From: Sphingomonas crocodyli
Lineage (GTDB): Bacteria; Pseudomonadota; Alphaproteobacteria; Sphingomonadales; Sphingomonadaceae
Length of the DNA: 64,000 nucleotides
Reading direction: 5' to 3'
Assembly: GCF_004005865.1 (NCBI RefSeq)
Contig: NZ_SACN01000003.1
Coordinates: 437,061 to 501,060, forward strand
A program made the position numbers and the translations under genes. Under the pieces are notes generated by a model. The model was not told where the DNA came from. It worked only from the letters and a program-made list of their open reading frames with translations, and did no database searches. The first letter of the stretch is position 1. The number at the start of each line of letters is the position of its first letter. Below, one piece after another: positions 40,794 through 49,608 of this stretch.

Positions 40794-43052
40794 TTATCGC
40801 GGCCGGGGCGTCCAGCGTACCGACACCCGCCCATCGGCAGGAACGTGGAAAAGGACAGCTTCCGCGTCCGCTGACACCGATCGCAGCCGATCGCCTGCGG
40901 CGGTCTGGACGGTCAGCTCCGGCAAGGTCGTGCGAGGCTTGCGGGTTATCCGCAAGATGGCCGGGCAGCCTTCCCCACCGCCCAGTTGAAAACTCAGCGT
41001 CCTTTCGGCTGGTTGATCAGCGCTCAGCAGGAAATGATCGCAATACAGAGTGAATGGCACGCCGGCGAAATTGTGAAAGGCGCGGGTGGCAAAGACGAAG
41101 GCCGAGCCAGAGCCGTAAACCTCCTGGCCGACCTGGCCGGCGGGCTGCCCGTCCACATACAGATCCTCGACCGGTAGCGAGAGCGAACGGTCGACATGGC
41201 CGTTATGCTCGCGTTGCTGTGGCGCGATGGCGTCGGGCGGCAAAGCGTCGGGATAATAATACCAGGCGCGGTCGAGCGCATAGCGACAATATTGGCTGAC
41301 CAGCATGCGAACATTGGCATCGAGATCGGGGCCGCCGTCCTTCAGATAGCGCTCGAAGGCTGCAAAACTGTCGAAGCATTCGTAGAGCGCCATATAGGGC
41401 GCATCGTGGAGCGCGGTGACACCAAGGAAAGTCCGGTAATGGCGAGCATGGCCGATCTCGGATTCCCACATCGCTGCGTTGTGGAAGAAGCTGGCCAGAT
41501 AGACGTAGGATTGGGCGAGGAATGTCGGGTCGTCGTCGATCCGCCACAGCCGCATGCACGCAGCGGCGCCCCAGGCGGTGAGGTTCGCCTGATAGTTGAG
41601 CTTGAACCGCATGCCCTGCGCCTTGCGGATCGCGGCGCGGGCTTCGTCGAGGAAGCGCTTCTCGTCAGTGAGCTGAAACGCCTGCAGCATCACATAGGCA
41701 TAAAGACCACCGACGTCGGTTTGTCCCAGATGCTGTTCGTCACGCGACGCGGTGATGATCGAGAAGTCGGTGACCTTGAACTGGATCGGCCAGATATAAT
41801 CGAAGTGGTGCGCCGCTTTGATCGCAAATTCCATCGACTGACGGAACAGCCGTTCGGCGCGCTTGTCGCCGTCGAGCGCGAGGCGCCCGAGGTTCATCAA
41901 GGGATGATAGAGATACCAGCTGTCGACCGCGTCCGCGTCCTTGTCCGCCCCAACATTGGGGAGATAGCGGCGCAGCGTCCTGAGCCTTGGATCGTAGAAT
42001 TTGCGCAGGCCCGCTTCGAGCGCCGCCTTGAGCGGCACCCCCTCGCCAAGCCACGCCTCATAGTCCCGCAACGCCGCCAGCACCGACAGCTGCACCATCG
42101 AGTCGGGATATTCGGCGGCGGTATAGGGGTGGAGATAAAGATGGCCGTAATGGCGGATGGTCGCTTCGGGCGCCCGATCGAGATCGCGCAGCGTCCGCCG
42201 CGCGCGCTCAGGCCAGTCGTGCCATTCCGCCTCGGGCAATTCGATCTGGCGATATATGGCGCCGAGCAATGTCAGATAGCGCTGCGCCATCGCCGTCTCG
42301 TCGGCGTCGGTCTCGTCGTGAATAGCGACGAAGGTGTCATAGACGACCACGGTCTCGCCCGCCCTCAATGGGTCGAGCGGCGGCTGCGGGCTCTGCGGCG
42401 GGGTTGGCGGCAGATAGCCGAGCTCGGGCCATTCGCCGCCCACCGCACCATCGGGTTTGGTATTGGTGGCGCGAAACCGCGCGTTGAGCGACGTGAAATT
42501 CTGGAAATAGAGGATGCTGCCGAACGCGGGTTTCTCGAGACGCAGGTAACACACGCCGCTGTTCAGACCCCGCTGCGCCGCCTCGACCTTGCCCTGCGCG
42601 CGGGTCGGGTCGTCATTGGCATCCAGCGGATAAAGATCGCGAGGGTAGAAGGGAACAAGCAGGCCGACCGCGGGCGTCAGGCTCGTCGTGATGCGAAGCA
42701 CCGGAACCTCGCCATCCGCGATCCGCATGACAAGCAGCTGGTGTCCGGCGCTGGTGTCGAGCTCGATGCGCAGTTTTTCGCCTGCCCCGCGCCGGACGCG
42801 CCGTATGTGCCGGCAGCCGCCCTGCGCCTGCGCGACCCGGAGCGCCAGCCCACCGCGATCCGGCCGTCGAACGAGCGCCCAGACGGCGTCGCAGCCTTCG
42901 GCAATCTCGATCGCGAGACCCCCGTGGTCGAACGCGGCGATCCGGCGCATGCCGCCGGCAAGCTCGTCGCGCAGGGTGAGGACATAGGCGCTGACGGGGC
43001 GCGTCGACCCTATCTTCGGCCTGGCGGCACGCTTGGGATGCGCCTTCATCAT
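40794..43052 (-). CDS. Uncharacterised toroid (six-hairpin glycosidase-like) protein
   Basis: A 752-residue soluble protein. An N-terminal beta-rich part (about 20-250) with a proline-rich loop precedes a long helical region (about 260-600). That region repeats Tyr/Trp-rich helix pairs (YGHLYLHPYTAAEYPDSMVQ, VDSWYLYHPLMNLGRLAL, QTDVGGLYAYVMLQAF, each in part) as in (alpha/alpha)6 toroid glycosidases and epimerases. A C-terminal beta-sandwich ends the chain. Acidic residues in the toroid could be catalytic, but I cannot map them to a named GH family. No signal peptide. Its ATG overlaps the MFS stop (ATGA), so the transporter probably supplies its substrate. Confidence 0.7.
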   Translation of the reverse strand: MMKAHPKRAARPKIGSTRPVSAYVLTLRDELAGGMRRIAAFDHGGLAIEIAEGCDAVWALVRRPDRGGLALRVAQAQGGCRHIRRVRRGAGEKLRIELDTSAGHQLLVMRIADGEVPVLRITTSLTPAVGLLVPFYPRDLYPLDANDDPTRAQGKVEAAQRGLNSGVCYLRLEKPAFGSILYFQNFTSLNARFRATNTKPDGAVGGEWPELGYLPPTPPQSPQPPLDPLRAGETVVVYDTFVAIHDETDADETAMAQRYLTLLGAIYRQIELPEAEWHDWPERARRTLRDLDRAPEATIRHYGHLYLHPYTAAEYPDSMVQLSVLAALRDYEAWLGEGVPLKAALEAGLRKFYDPRLRTLRRYLPNVGADKDADAVDSWYLYHPLMNLGRLALDGDKRAERLFRQSMEFAIKAAHHFDYIWPIQFKVTDFSIITASRDEQHLGQTDVGGLYAYVMLQAFQLTDEKRFLDEARAAIRKAQGMRFKLNYQANLTAWGAAACMRLWRIDDDPTFLAQSYVYLASFFHNAAMWESEIGHARHYRTFLGVTALHDAPYMALYECFDSFAAFERYLKDGGPDLDANVRMLVSQYCRYALDRAWYYYPDALPPDAIAPQQREHNGHVDRSLSLPVEDLYVDGQPAGQVGQEVYGSGSAFVFATRAFHNFAGVPFTLYCDHFLLSADQPAERTLSFQLGGGEGCPAILRITRKPRTTLPELTVQTAAGDRLRSVSADAEAVLFHVPADGRVSVRWTPRPR

Positions 43053-44587
43053 CGCTCCGCCGCTATTATACGGTGTCGGCGAAGCCAGCGTGCGCGCAGG
43101 CGGGCATCATGCAGGAGCGAACCGCTGAATTCGGTGACGGCGCGCAGGCCCGCGACCGTACCGAGATTGCGCGCAACCCGGCCGGCTTCGCCCCAAACCT
43201 GTTCGATCATCGCACGCCGGTCGATCTGGCCTTCTTCCTGGACCAGCGAGAGCCGGTGCAGCGCGTAGAGACCAAGCGCGCCGGCGATCAGGAAGTAGAA
43301 ATCCCACTGCGAAAGACCGAGCGGCGAGAAGACCGCAACGCCATTCGGACTTGTCCAGCGTAGGACAAGCTCGAAGCGTCGGGCGGCAAAAAAGTCGGCG
43401 AAAATGCCGCCCAGGATAGGCGCGACGCCAGCAGCGAGCGAGCTCACCAGCGCGCTCGTGGCGACATAAGCGGTCGCCTCGCCCTTGGGACTGAGTTTGA
43501 GCGCGATGTTGGCCGTGGCGAGCGTAACTCCGGCCACGGCAGCGCCCATCAGCAAATGCAGACCCACAAGATAGGCCATGCCGGCATCGCTCTTGCCGAG
43601 CTGCGATGCGACGACCATTCCGACGATGGCGAGGATATAGAGGGGGGCCGCGACCAGCAGGACGGACTTGTGTGCGAAGCGATCGCTGAGCGCGCCCCAG
43701 CTACGGATCGCAACCAGATTGGCGATCTGGCTGGCAACGCTCAGCACCATCACAAACGTCATGTCGAAGCCGAGCTGGCGGACGATGAACACCGTGAAAA
43801 AGGGCGTCGCGAGGTTGATCGCGAATTGCCAGGCGGCGAGGAAGTGAACGAGCCGGCGGAAATTGGCGTCGGCGAGCGGCGCACGCAGCAGGCTAAACAG
43901 GCCGAGCGGTTCGCCCGAAGCCGGCGGCATCTGCGGTTCGGGCAATCGGGCGACGACCAGGGCAGAGACCAACCCGGTCGCGCAACCGACCAGATAGAGG
44001 CTCGCAAAGGCCCAGGCGCGCAATGCTGATCCCGCTTGGGTCTGATCGAGCAAGAGTGCGGCGGCAAGACCGGCGGCCAGGCTGACCGAAGTCGTATAGA
44101 CGGCTCGCTTCGCCATGACGGCACCAAGCCGATCCTGCGGAGCCAGATCGCGAAGCCAGGCATTCCACGCGCAGCCGCCGATCGCGCCGAGCGCACACAA
44201 AATGAACTGGCCGAGCGTGACCGAGGTGATCGCCAGCGCCGGCGGCAGAAAGACCGCAATGGCCATCACAGCGAGCATGGATCGGCCGATGATGCTGGTG
44301 ATCACCGCGATTGTTTTGCGCCGACGTAGTCGTTCGACCAGCAGCACTGCCGGCGCCTGGAGAAGTTGCGACAGGAAGGGCGCGCTCGCAAGAATGCCGA
44401 CCATGAGGTTCGAAGCGCCAAGATAGATTGCGAAAGCGGTGAGGATAACCCCGCTGGTCAGCGCGGCGGTCGCGCTCGAAAAGCCGGCTTCGTATATAAG
44501 CCGGCGAAGGCCCGCCTCGCGCTCGGCCTCGCTGATCGACGGCGTCGGGGCGAGCGTCACGTGCCCCTCCACGCTTTCGTTTCGCAC
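43049..44587 (-). CDS. MFS transporter
   Basis: A 512-residue major facilitator superfamily protein with about twelve helices. The motif-A-like loop after TM2 is VERLRRRKT, the central loop is short, and the C-terminal cytoplasmic extension (about 440-512) is basic and helical, longer than usual. The N-terminal helix start (AGFSSATAALTSGVILTAFAIYLG in part) and the GWNAWLRDL-like loop (here CAWNAWLRDLAP) are typical of a sugar or glycoside-like MFS group, but the substrate is not known. It is the first gene of an operon whose next gene overlaps its stop by four bases. Confidence 0.87.
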   Translation of the reverse strand: MRNESVEGHVTLAPTPSISEAEREAGLRRLIYEAGFSSATAALTSGVILTAFAIYLGASNLMVGILASAPFLSQLLQAPAVLLVERLRRRKTIAVITSIIGRSMLAVMAIAVFLPPALAITSVTLGQFILCALGAIGGCAWNAWLRDLAPQDRLGAVMAKRAVYTTSVSLAAGLAAALLLDQTQAGSALRAWAFASLYLVGCATGLVSALVVARLPEPQMPPASGEPLGLFSLLRAPLADANFRRLVHFLAAWQFAINLATPFFTVFIVRQLGFDMTFVMVLSVASQIANLVAIRSWGALSDRFAHKSVLLVAAPLYILAIVGMVVASQLGKSDAGMAYLVGLHLLMGAAVAGVTLATANIALKLSPKGEATAYVATSALVSSLAAGVAPILGGIFADFFAARRFELVLRWTSPNGVAVFSPLGLSQWDFYFLIAGALGLYALHRLSLVQEEGQIDRRAMIEQVWGEAGRVARNLGTVAGLRAVTEFSGSLLHDARLRARWLRRHRIIAAER

Positions 44588-44730
44588 AGCCGGGATCGTT
44601 CAGACATTTCCTAGCTCCGGTCCTGGAGCACCGAAAAAGCATTGCACGCCCGGGGGGTTCCCCCGCAAACCGCACTCGGACGCGAAGATCGTCGACTTTC
44701 TAATCTATGTTAAACCATTGATCTGCAATC

Positions 44731-44755
44731 GGAACTTGGCTGATTGGATCGCGTC
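44731..44755 (+). promoter_or_regulatory. EcfG-like promoter (CGTC variant)
   Basis: GGAAC at 44731-44735, 16 bases, CGTC at 44752-44755. One mismatch, in the last -10 base. It lies 40 bases before the GTG at 44795. Confidence 0.5.
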
Positions 44756-44794
44756 TTTATCTTCGCTCGATGATCTTCGGAAAGGAGACGACTG

Positions 44795-45217
44795 GTGAGC
44801 AACGCGAAGAAATATGCTTATGCCTGGATCACGATCGGCTTCTTTCTCATTTCCATCGCGGGGCATTGGATTTTCGGGTGGTATGCCTTCGTCAACGAGG
44901 CGGCCGACCATGGCCAACCGGCGATCTTTGCCGACTATCTCGTCGAGATGGGGCGCGACACGTTTGAGAACTGGCAGTCGGAGTTCCTCCAGCTGCTGTG
45001 GCAGGTCGTGGGGCTGGCGTACTTCCTTTACGTGGGTTCGCCCTCGTCGAAGGAGAACGATGACCGGCTCGAAGCCAAGATCGACGAACTGATCCGGCTC
45101 GGCGGCGGTGAAAAGGCCGATGCACTGATCGCCGATATTGATCGTCGCTTTGTGCGGGCGGGCGGTCACGCGCAGCCTCACGGCCATGACAATGAGGACG
45201 AGCAGTCCGAACCTTGA
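44795..45217 (+). CDS. DUF6766 family membrane protein
   Basis: A 140-residue protein with two membrane helices (about 8-32 and 65-85) joined by a conserved extracytoplasmic loop with Trp and acidic residues (YLVEMGRDTFENWQSEFLQ in part), the DUF6766 signature. The C-terminal tail is charged and His/Asp-rich. The GTG at 44795 follows AAAGGAGACG. The family is common in stress regions of alphaproteobacteria and actinobacteria, with no known biochemical role. An EcfG-like promoter precedes it and a hairpin follows the stop. Confidence 0.85.
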   Translation: MSNAKKYAYAWITIGFFLISIAGHWIFGWYAFVNEAADHGQPAIFADYLVEMGRDTFENWQSEFLQLLWQVVGLAYFLYVGSPSSKENDDRLEAKIDELIRLGGGEKADALIADIDRRFVRAGGHAQPHGHDNEDEQSEP

Positions 45218-45220
45218 TGG

Positions 45221-45239
45221 CGCGCCCACGGGTGGCGCG
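45221..45239 (+). terminator. GC hairpin after the DUF6766 gene
   Basis: CGCGCC (45221-45226) pairs with GGCGCG (45234-45239) around a short loop that can add CC/GG pairs. It begins three bases after the stop. Only a short T/A stretch follows, so it is a modest terminator. Confidence 0.4.
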
Positions 45240-45496
45240 TTCAAGCTTCGTGCGCAGCCAGCGTCGACTTGCCAGACCCCGTACACCGTCGACCCCGGCC
45301 GAGCCGATCGGTGCCGAGCCCAATCCGTCGCAGCTACTCTCTTGGGCCGCGTTGAGACCTGCTTCCTCGAGCGGCGCTGTGATCCGTTCGGACGTCCCGA
45401 TGGTGCGGGGCAACAGACAAGCTAGCTGTCGATCGTGATTGCTACGGCCAGATTATCCGGCAGCCTAACAGGCCTGCGGCATATCGGATCGCATCT

Positions 45497-46753
45497 TCAC
45501 GATGCGTCCTGATCGATCGCGAGCCGGAAGCAGGTCGCAAAGCGCGCTTGGTCCGCCTTGCTTAGTCCAGCCTCGGCAAAGAGCGGTGCCCATCGTTTGG
45601 CAACGATCGCACGCATGCGCTCGACAATCGCGTTCGCATCCTCGGCCGAGAGATCGAAAGCGGCGGCACCTGCCAGCGCATTGTCGATGGTGGCTGCGCG
45701 CCCCTGCGGTCCGACACCGAGCACCAGTCGGCGTTCTAGCCCCACCTGAGGCTTGGGAACGACGTCATAGAGTGGGGAAAGCCGCCAGCCCCTGCCTTCC
45801 ATCAGGAAGCCGTGATTACGCAGGTGATCGTCATCATTCGTGACGAGGATGTTGAAGACCATGCGAGCAAACAATTCGTGGAGGTCGGTGCGCACCTTGA
45901 CGCCATGCTGGCGGATCGCGGCGGCAAGATCGGCATAGCCATAGCGACTCACCTCGCTTTCGTGCGCGCCGAGCATGGTCAGGCCTGAGGCAAACGGCCG
46001 CCGGATGATGCCACCGGCACCGGGCGTGCGGTCAAACCGCTCGATCATGTAGATGTCGCGACCGAGCACCCTTTCGAAGTCGAGCGCGGGGACATCGAGT
46101 CCGCATTCGGCGGCGAGCCGCATCGTCGCGAGTTCGACCCGGCACTCGGGGAAGGTGTCGTTTTTCGCCGGGAACTTCGCGATCCAGGGCTGATCGCCCT
46201 TTTCGGTCGCAGCCTTCGGGCGCGCACCACCAAGTGAAGAACCGGCATTGAGGAGAGCACGTAGATTGTCGTCGAGTTCGTCAACCTGCTGCGCACGCTC
46301 AGCCGCCTCTGCGAGTTCGGCCAAGGTGAAATGCTCGCCGGGCGCGTCGCCATCGGCCCAAGGGGTGATCCGTTCGGGCTTTTGAGGGGTGGGACCGAAG
46401 GCAAGCGCACCGACCCGATTATCGCCAGAAGCCAGGATCAGGTCCATGTCGGTCGGCAGCCGGTCGCCCATCGCCTTGTACATCAGATATTGGCCCCAGC
46501 CATCCGGGGCCGCGTCCCGAATCCCGCCGAACACCGCGAAGCCCTCCTCGGTCCGAAAGGTCCGCTCGACGCCGACATCGGGTAGCGGGAGGCTGAATGG
46601 GTCGACGGGCACGCGGTCGGACCGTTCAAGATAGCGCCGTCCATAGGCGAAGGTGGCGAAGCGGTTACGCGGCTCGTCCGTCATGACGAGCAGGCCCGCC
46701 GGCACCGGTCGTTCCGCCAGATGGACGAAGACGTAGCTGCGCACACTCGTCAT
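45497..46753 (-). CDS. hipA: HipA-family serine/threonine kinase toxin
   Basis: A 418-residue HipA-like kinase. The N-terminal HipA_N domain covers about 1-120 and the kinase core about 140-400. The P-loop-like SLGGARPKA motif is near 170, and the catalytic/Mg loop NDDDHLRNHGF lies near 305-315, followed by LSPLYDVVP. All key residues appear present, so the enzyme may be active. HipA kinases of E. coli phosphorylate GltX and cause growth arrest; the target here is not known. It overlaps the hipB stop by one base (TGATG). Confidence 0.88.
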   Translation of the reverse strand: MTSVRSYVFVHLAERPVPAGLLVMTDEPRNRFATFAYGRRYLERSDRVPVDPFSLPLPDVGVERTFRTEEGFAVFGGIRDAAPDGWGQYLMYKAMGDRLPTDMDLILASGDNRVGALAFGPTPQKPERITPWADGDAPGEHFTLAELAEAAERAQQVDELDDNLRALLNAGSSLGGARPKAATEKGDQPWIAKFPAKNDTFPECRVELATMRLAAECGLDVPALDFERVLGRDIYMIERFDRTPGAGGIIRRPFASGLTMLGAHESEVSRYGYADLAAAIRQHGVKVRTDLHELFARMVFNILVTNDDDHLRNHGFLMEGRGWRLSPLYDVVPKPQVGLERRLVLGVGPQGRAATIDNALAGAAAFDLSAEDANAIVERMRAIVAKRWAPLFAEAGLSKADQARFATCFRLAIDQDAS

Positions 46754-47097
46754 CAGAAGTCGAGGTCTTCGCCGGCGGGTACCCGGGTCCGCTTAGGCAG
46801 ACGGGCGAGATCCTCGCTCATGCCCGCACGGTCGCTGTCCGAAGCGACGAGGTCGGCAAGGCGGTTGGTCATCCCGAATACGAGCAGGGCGCTGGCCAGT
46901 ACAGCCAGACCTACAGTCGGATCGCCGGCCTCGAGCCGCCGGAGCGTCTGGACGGAGACAAGCATACGCTCAGCCATCAGGCTTTGCGGGATCTTGCGGC
47001 GACGGCGCGCAAGCGCGATATCCGCGCCAAGCTGGGTAATGGCGCGGAGACTCTGGGGCGGCAGACCGCTGGCGGCTCGTGACGCGCGGGGCATCAT
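46753..47097 (-). CDS. hipB: HipB-like HTH antitoxin
   Basis: A 114-residue protein with a Cro/C1-type helix-turn-helix (about 28-85; GADIALARRRRKIPQSLMAERM and VSVQTLRRLEAGDPTVG in part) and a charged C-terminal tail, as in HipB partners. It neutralises HipA and represses the operon. The start is ATG 47097 or 47094; neither has a clear ribosome-binding site. The transcript may be leaderless, since the inverted repeat at 47104-47147 lies immediately upstream and would act as operator. Confidence 0.85.
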   Translation of the reverse strand: MMPRASRAASGLPPQSLRAITQLGADIALARRRRKIPQSLMAERMLVSVQTLRRLEAGDPTVGLAVLASALLVFGMTNRLADLVASDSDRAGMSEDLARLPKRTRVPAGEDLDF

Positions 47098-47103
47098 TTT
47101 TAA

Positions 47104-47147
47104 GTGACATATCACTCTTTAAACGTCAATAAGAGATGATATGTCAC
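47104..47147. promoter_or_regulatory. HipB operator: paired quasi-palindromes
   Basis: An exact 11-bp inverted repeat, GTGACATATCA (47104-47114) and TGATATGTCAC (47137-47147), with a 22-bp spacer and centres 33 bp apart (three helix turns). Each arm is itself a near-palindrome TGAyATrTCA. The position directly before hipB and between divergent genes fits two HipB dimers binding the same DNA face. Confidence 0.7.
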
Positions 47148-47209
47148 CTGTTTCGCCAAGTGCCAAGCCAACCTCAACCGCGCTGCCGGCGCAATAAGAG
47201 GACGCCAAG

Positions 47210-48199
47210 ATGAGGCCTGCGCGCCTGGGAATCGGGATAATCGGCACGGGGAAGATGGCGCACCGAATGGCGGGCACCATTTCCCGCTCTGTCCCCGCGC
47301 GCCTTGCTCGTGTGGCGTCCACCTCACCCGAGCGCGCCGATGCGTTTGCGAAGCATTTCAGCTGCAAGAGCGGCTCGCTGTCCGATCTGCTGCGCGATCC
47401 GGACGTGGAGGCCATCTACATCGCCAATGCCAATCGCGACCATGCCAATGCCCTGAGCGATTCCTTCGCCTCGCAAAAGCCGATCCTCTGCGAAAAGCCC
47501 GTCACGCCAGACCTCGACACCAGCCTCGCCATGATCCAGCGCGCGCGAGAATCCCGAACCCTGCTGGTGGAAGCCATCTCAACGCCGTTTCTGCCCGCAG
47601 CGGCCGCTATGTTGAGATCGACGCGATCTCGCGGATCGCTGACCTTGGAAGCATCTTTCGGTTATCCGGTCCGCGCTGCCGATCGCCAGATGGTCATGGC
47701 ACCCGATGCTGGAATTGTCCTCGACCGGGCCATTTACCCTTTAACGCTTGCCCGCCTGGCCTGCGGCCCCGGGGTCGTAGGCGATGTCGATCTGGTTCGC
47801 GACAACGGTGTCGCGATCGAAGCCAGGATCGAAATCCGACACGACAATGGGTCACGCTCGGTTCTAGAGGCATCCTTTGTTCGCCGACTGTCCAATCGGC
47901 TCACTGTCGGAAATGCAGACGGGTATCTCACGATCCCCGCCCCTTTGTTGTCGGCGCGCAGGCTCGCGGAAAGCACTGCGAGTCCAGCCCTCGGCGAACA
48001 AAATCCGCTGGTCCGCAGGATTTACGATGCGATGGCGCGATTAAGCGGCCGCGCGTACGACTTCGGCGCCGATCCAGGCCTCCCCCTGCTCGCCCATTTC
48101 ACCTCGCTTGCGGCCGCGGGGCTGACCGAAAGCCCCGTACTGACCTATGACGTCATGACCGACGTCCACCAATGGATGGCCGCAGCGCAGCGCGCTTAG
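47210..48199 (+). CDS. Gfo/Idh/MocA family oxidoreductase
   Basis: A 329-residue NAD(P)-dependent dehydrogenase. It has an N-terminal Rossmann domain (GIGIIGTGKMAHRMA, about 7-21), the EKP motif (LCEKPVTP, near 98-103) and the C-terminal alpha/beta substrate domain. The family oxidises or reduces sugars, inositols and related polyols; the substrate here is unknown. The ATG at 47210 follows AGAGGA. It is divergent from hipBA across the operator region and convergent with otsA; a role in trehalose metabolism is possible but only by proximity. Confidence 0.9.
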   Translation: MRPARLGIGIIGTGKMAHRMAGTISRSVPARLARVASTSPERADAFAKHFSCKSGSLSDLLRDPDVEAIYIANANRDHANALSDSFASQKPILCEKPVTPDLDTSLAMIQRARESRTLLVEAISTPFLPAAAAMLRSTRSRGSLTLEASFGYPVRAADRQMVMAPDAGIVLDRAIYPLTLARLACGPGVVGDVDLVRDNGVAIEARIEIRHDNGSRSVLEASFVRRLSNRLTVGNADGYLTIPAPLLSARRLAESTASPALGEQNPLVRRIYDAMARLSGRAYDFGADPGLPLLAHFTSLAAAGLTESPVLTYDVMTDVHQWMAAAQRA

Positions 48200-48219
48200 A
48201 ATGCTGTGAACGACGATCT

Positions 48220-49608
48220 TCAGGCCGCGGCCGCTGCCGCCGCCCCTTCCAGCGCATCAGTGAACCTTTTGCGCCACCAGACGACATCTTGCGACATCAC
48301 ATTGTCCATGCACGCACGCCAGCGGGCCTGCCTTTCCTCAAGCGGCATCGCCAGCGCCTGCGCGATGGCATCGCAGATGTCCTCCGGGCTATGCGGATTG
48401 ATCAGCAGCGCGTCGGTCAGTTGCTCGGCCGCGCCCGCGAACCGCGAGAGGATGAGGACGCCAGGATCCTCGGGATCCTGCGCCGCCACATATTCTTTTG
48501 CGACCAGGTTCATCCCGTCGCGCAGCGGCGTCACCAGCCCGACCTTCGCCGCACGATAGATGCCCGCCAGCTTGTCGCGCGGATAGCCGCGGTTCACATA
48601 ACGGATCGGCACCCATTCGACATCGGCGAAGGCCCCGTTGATCCGGCCCGACAGCGCATCGAGCGAGCTGCGTATCTCCTGATAGCTCTGGACATCGCCG
48701 CGCGACGGCGGCGCGATCTGGAGCAGGAACACCTCGCCATGCTGCCCCGCATTGGAGGACAGATAGCGCTCATAACCCAGGAACCGCTCCTCGAGCCCCT
48801 TCGAGTAATCGAGCCGGTCGACACCGATGATCATGTCGCGGCCGTTGGTGCTCTGACGCATGCGATAGTGGGCGTAGCGCGCCGCGGCCGACTGCGAGGC
48901 CTCGACGAAATTGTCCGCATCGATCCCGATCGGGCACGCGATCGCCGTGACGCTGTGATCGCCGACGGTGACGCGATTGCCGTCGATGGTGCCGCCCAGT
49001 TCGTTACGCACATAATCGTGGAAACATTCGAGCGCATCGCGGGTCTGGAAACCGACCACGTCATAAGCGAGCAGGGTCTCAACCAGTTCACGATGATTGG
49101 GGAGCGAGAGCAGCAGCCGATAAGGCGGCCAGGGAATGTGGAGGAAGAAGCCGATGCGGTTCCGGATCCCCTTTTCGCGCAACCGCGCGCCCAGCGGGAA
49201 CAGGTGATAGTCATGGACCCAGACGAGGTCGTCGCCCTCGATCAGCGGCTCCAGCGTATCGGCGAAGCGCTGATTGACGCGCTCATAGCCTTCGGCAAAC
49301 CCGCTCTCGAATTCGGCCAGGTCGATCCGGTAGTGGAATAAGGGCCACAAGGTGCGGTTCGCATAGCCGTTATAATATTCGTCGAGGTCCTGCGGCTCGA
49401 GGTCGATCGTCGCGGTGGTGACGCCGAAATTGCGCTGGAAATCGATCTTGCCGGTAAACTCGTCGACCGTCTCGCCCGACCAACCGAACCAGATGCCCGA
49501 AGATTCGCGCAGCGCCGCCGAAAGCGCGACGGCCAGCCCCCCCTGGTTCCCGCCGCCTTCGCCCGTCGGGGGCTGAACGCGGTTGGAAATGATTATCAGG
49601 CGGCTCAT
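48220..49608 (-). CDS. otsA: Trehalose-6-phosphate synthase
   Basis: A 462-residue GT20 enzyme that joins UDP-glucose and glucose-6-phosphate. It has the acceptor loop motif VWVHDYHLFPLG (about 130), VGVDRLDYSKGLEERF in part (about 250-265) and the UDP-glucose site DGMNLVAKEY (about 350). It ends in an Ala-rich tail. The ATG at 49608 overlaps the stop of the upstream GH15 gene (ATGA). It is the last gene of otsB-GH15-otsA, whose promoter is of the EcfG type, as expected for osmoprotectant synthesis in the general stress response. Confidence 0.95.
   Translation of the reverse strand: MSRLIIISNRVQPPTGEGGGNQGGLAVALSAALRESSGIWFGWSGETVDEFTGKIDFQRNFGVTTATIDLEPQDLDEYYNGYANRTLWPLFHYRIDLAEFESGFAEGYERVNQRFADTLEPLIEGDDLVWVHDYHLFPLGARLREKGIRNRIGFFLHIPWPPYRLLLSLPNHRELVETLLAYDVVGFQTRDALECFHDYVRNELGGTIDGNRVTVGDHSVTAIACPIGIDADNFVEASQSAAARYAHYRMRQSTNGRDMIIGVDRLDYSKGLEERFLGYERYLSSNAGQHGEVFLLQIAPPSRGDVQSYQEIRSSLDALSGRINGAFADVEWVPIRYVNRGYPRDKLAGIYRAAKVGLVTPLRDGMNLVAKEYVAAQDPEDPGVLILSRFAGAAEQLTDALLINPHSPEDICDAIAQALAMPLEERQARWRACMDNVMSQDVVWWRKRFTDALEGAAAAAAA

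Noticed and set aside
41196-43268. A 690-codon open frame antisense to the toroid protein gene
   Set aside because: Composition and lack of motifs mark it as a shadow. The minus-strand gene has operon overlaps and a coherent protein.
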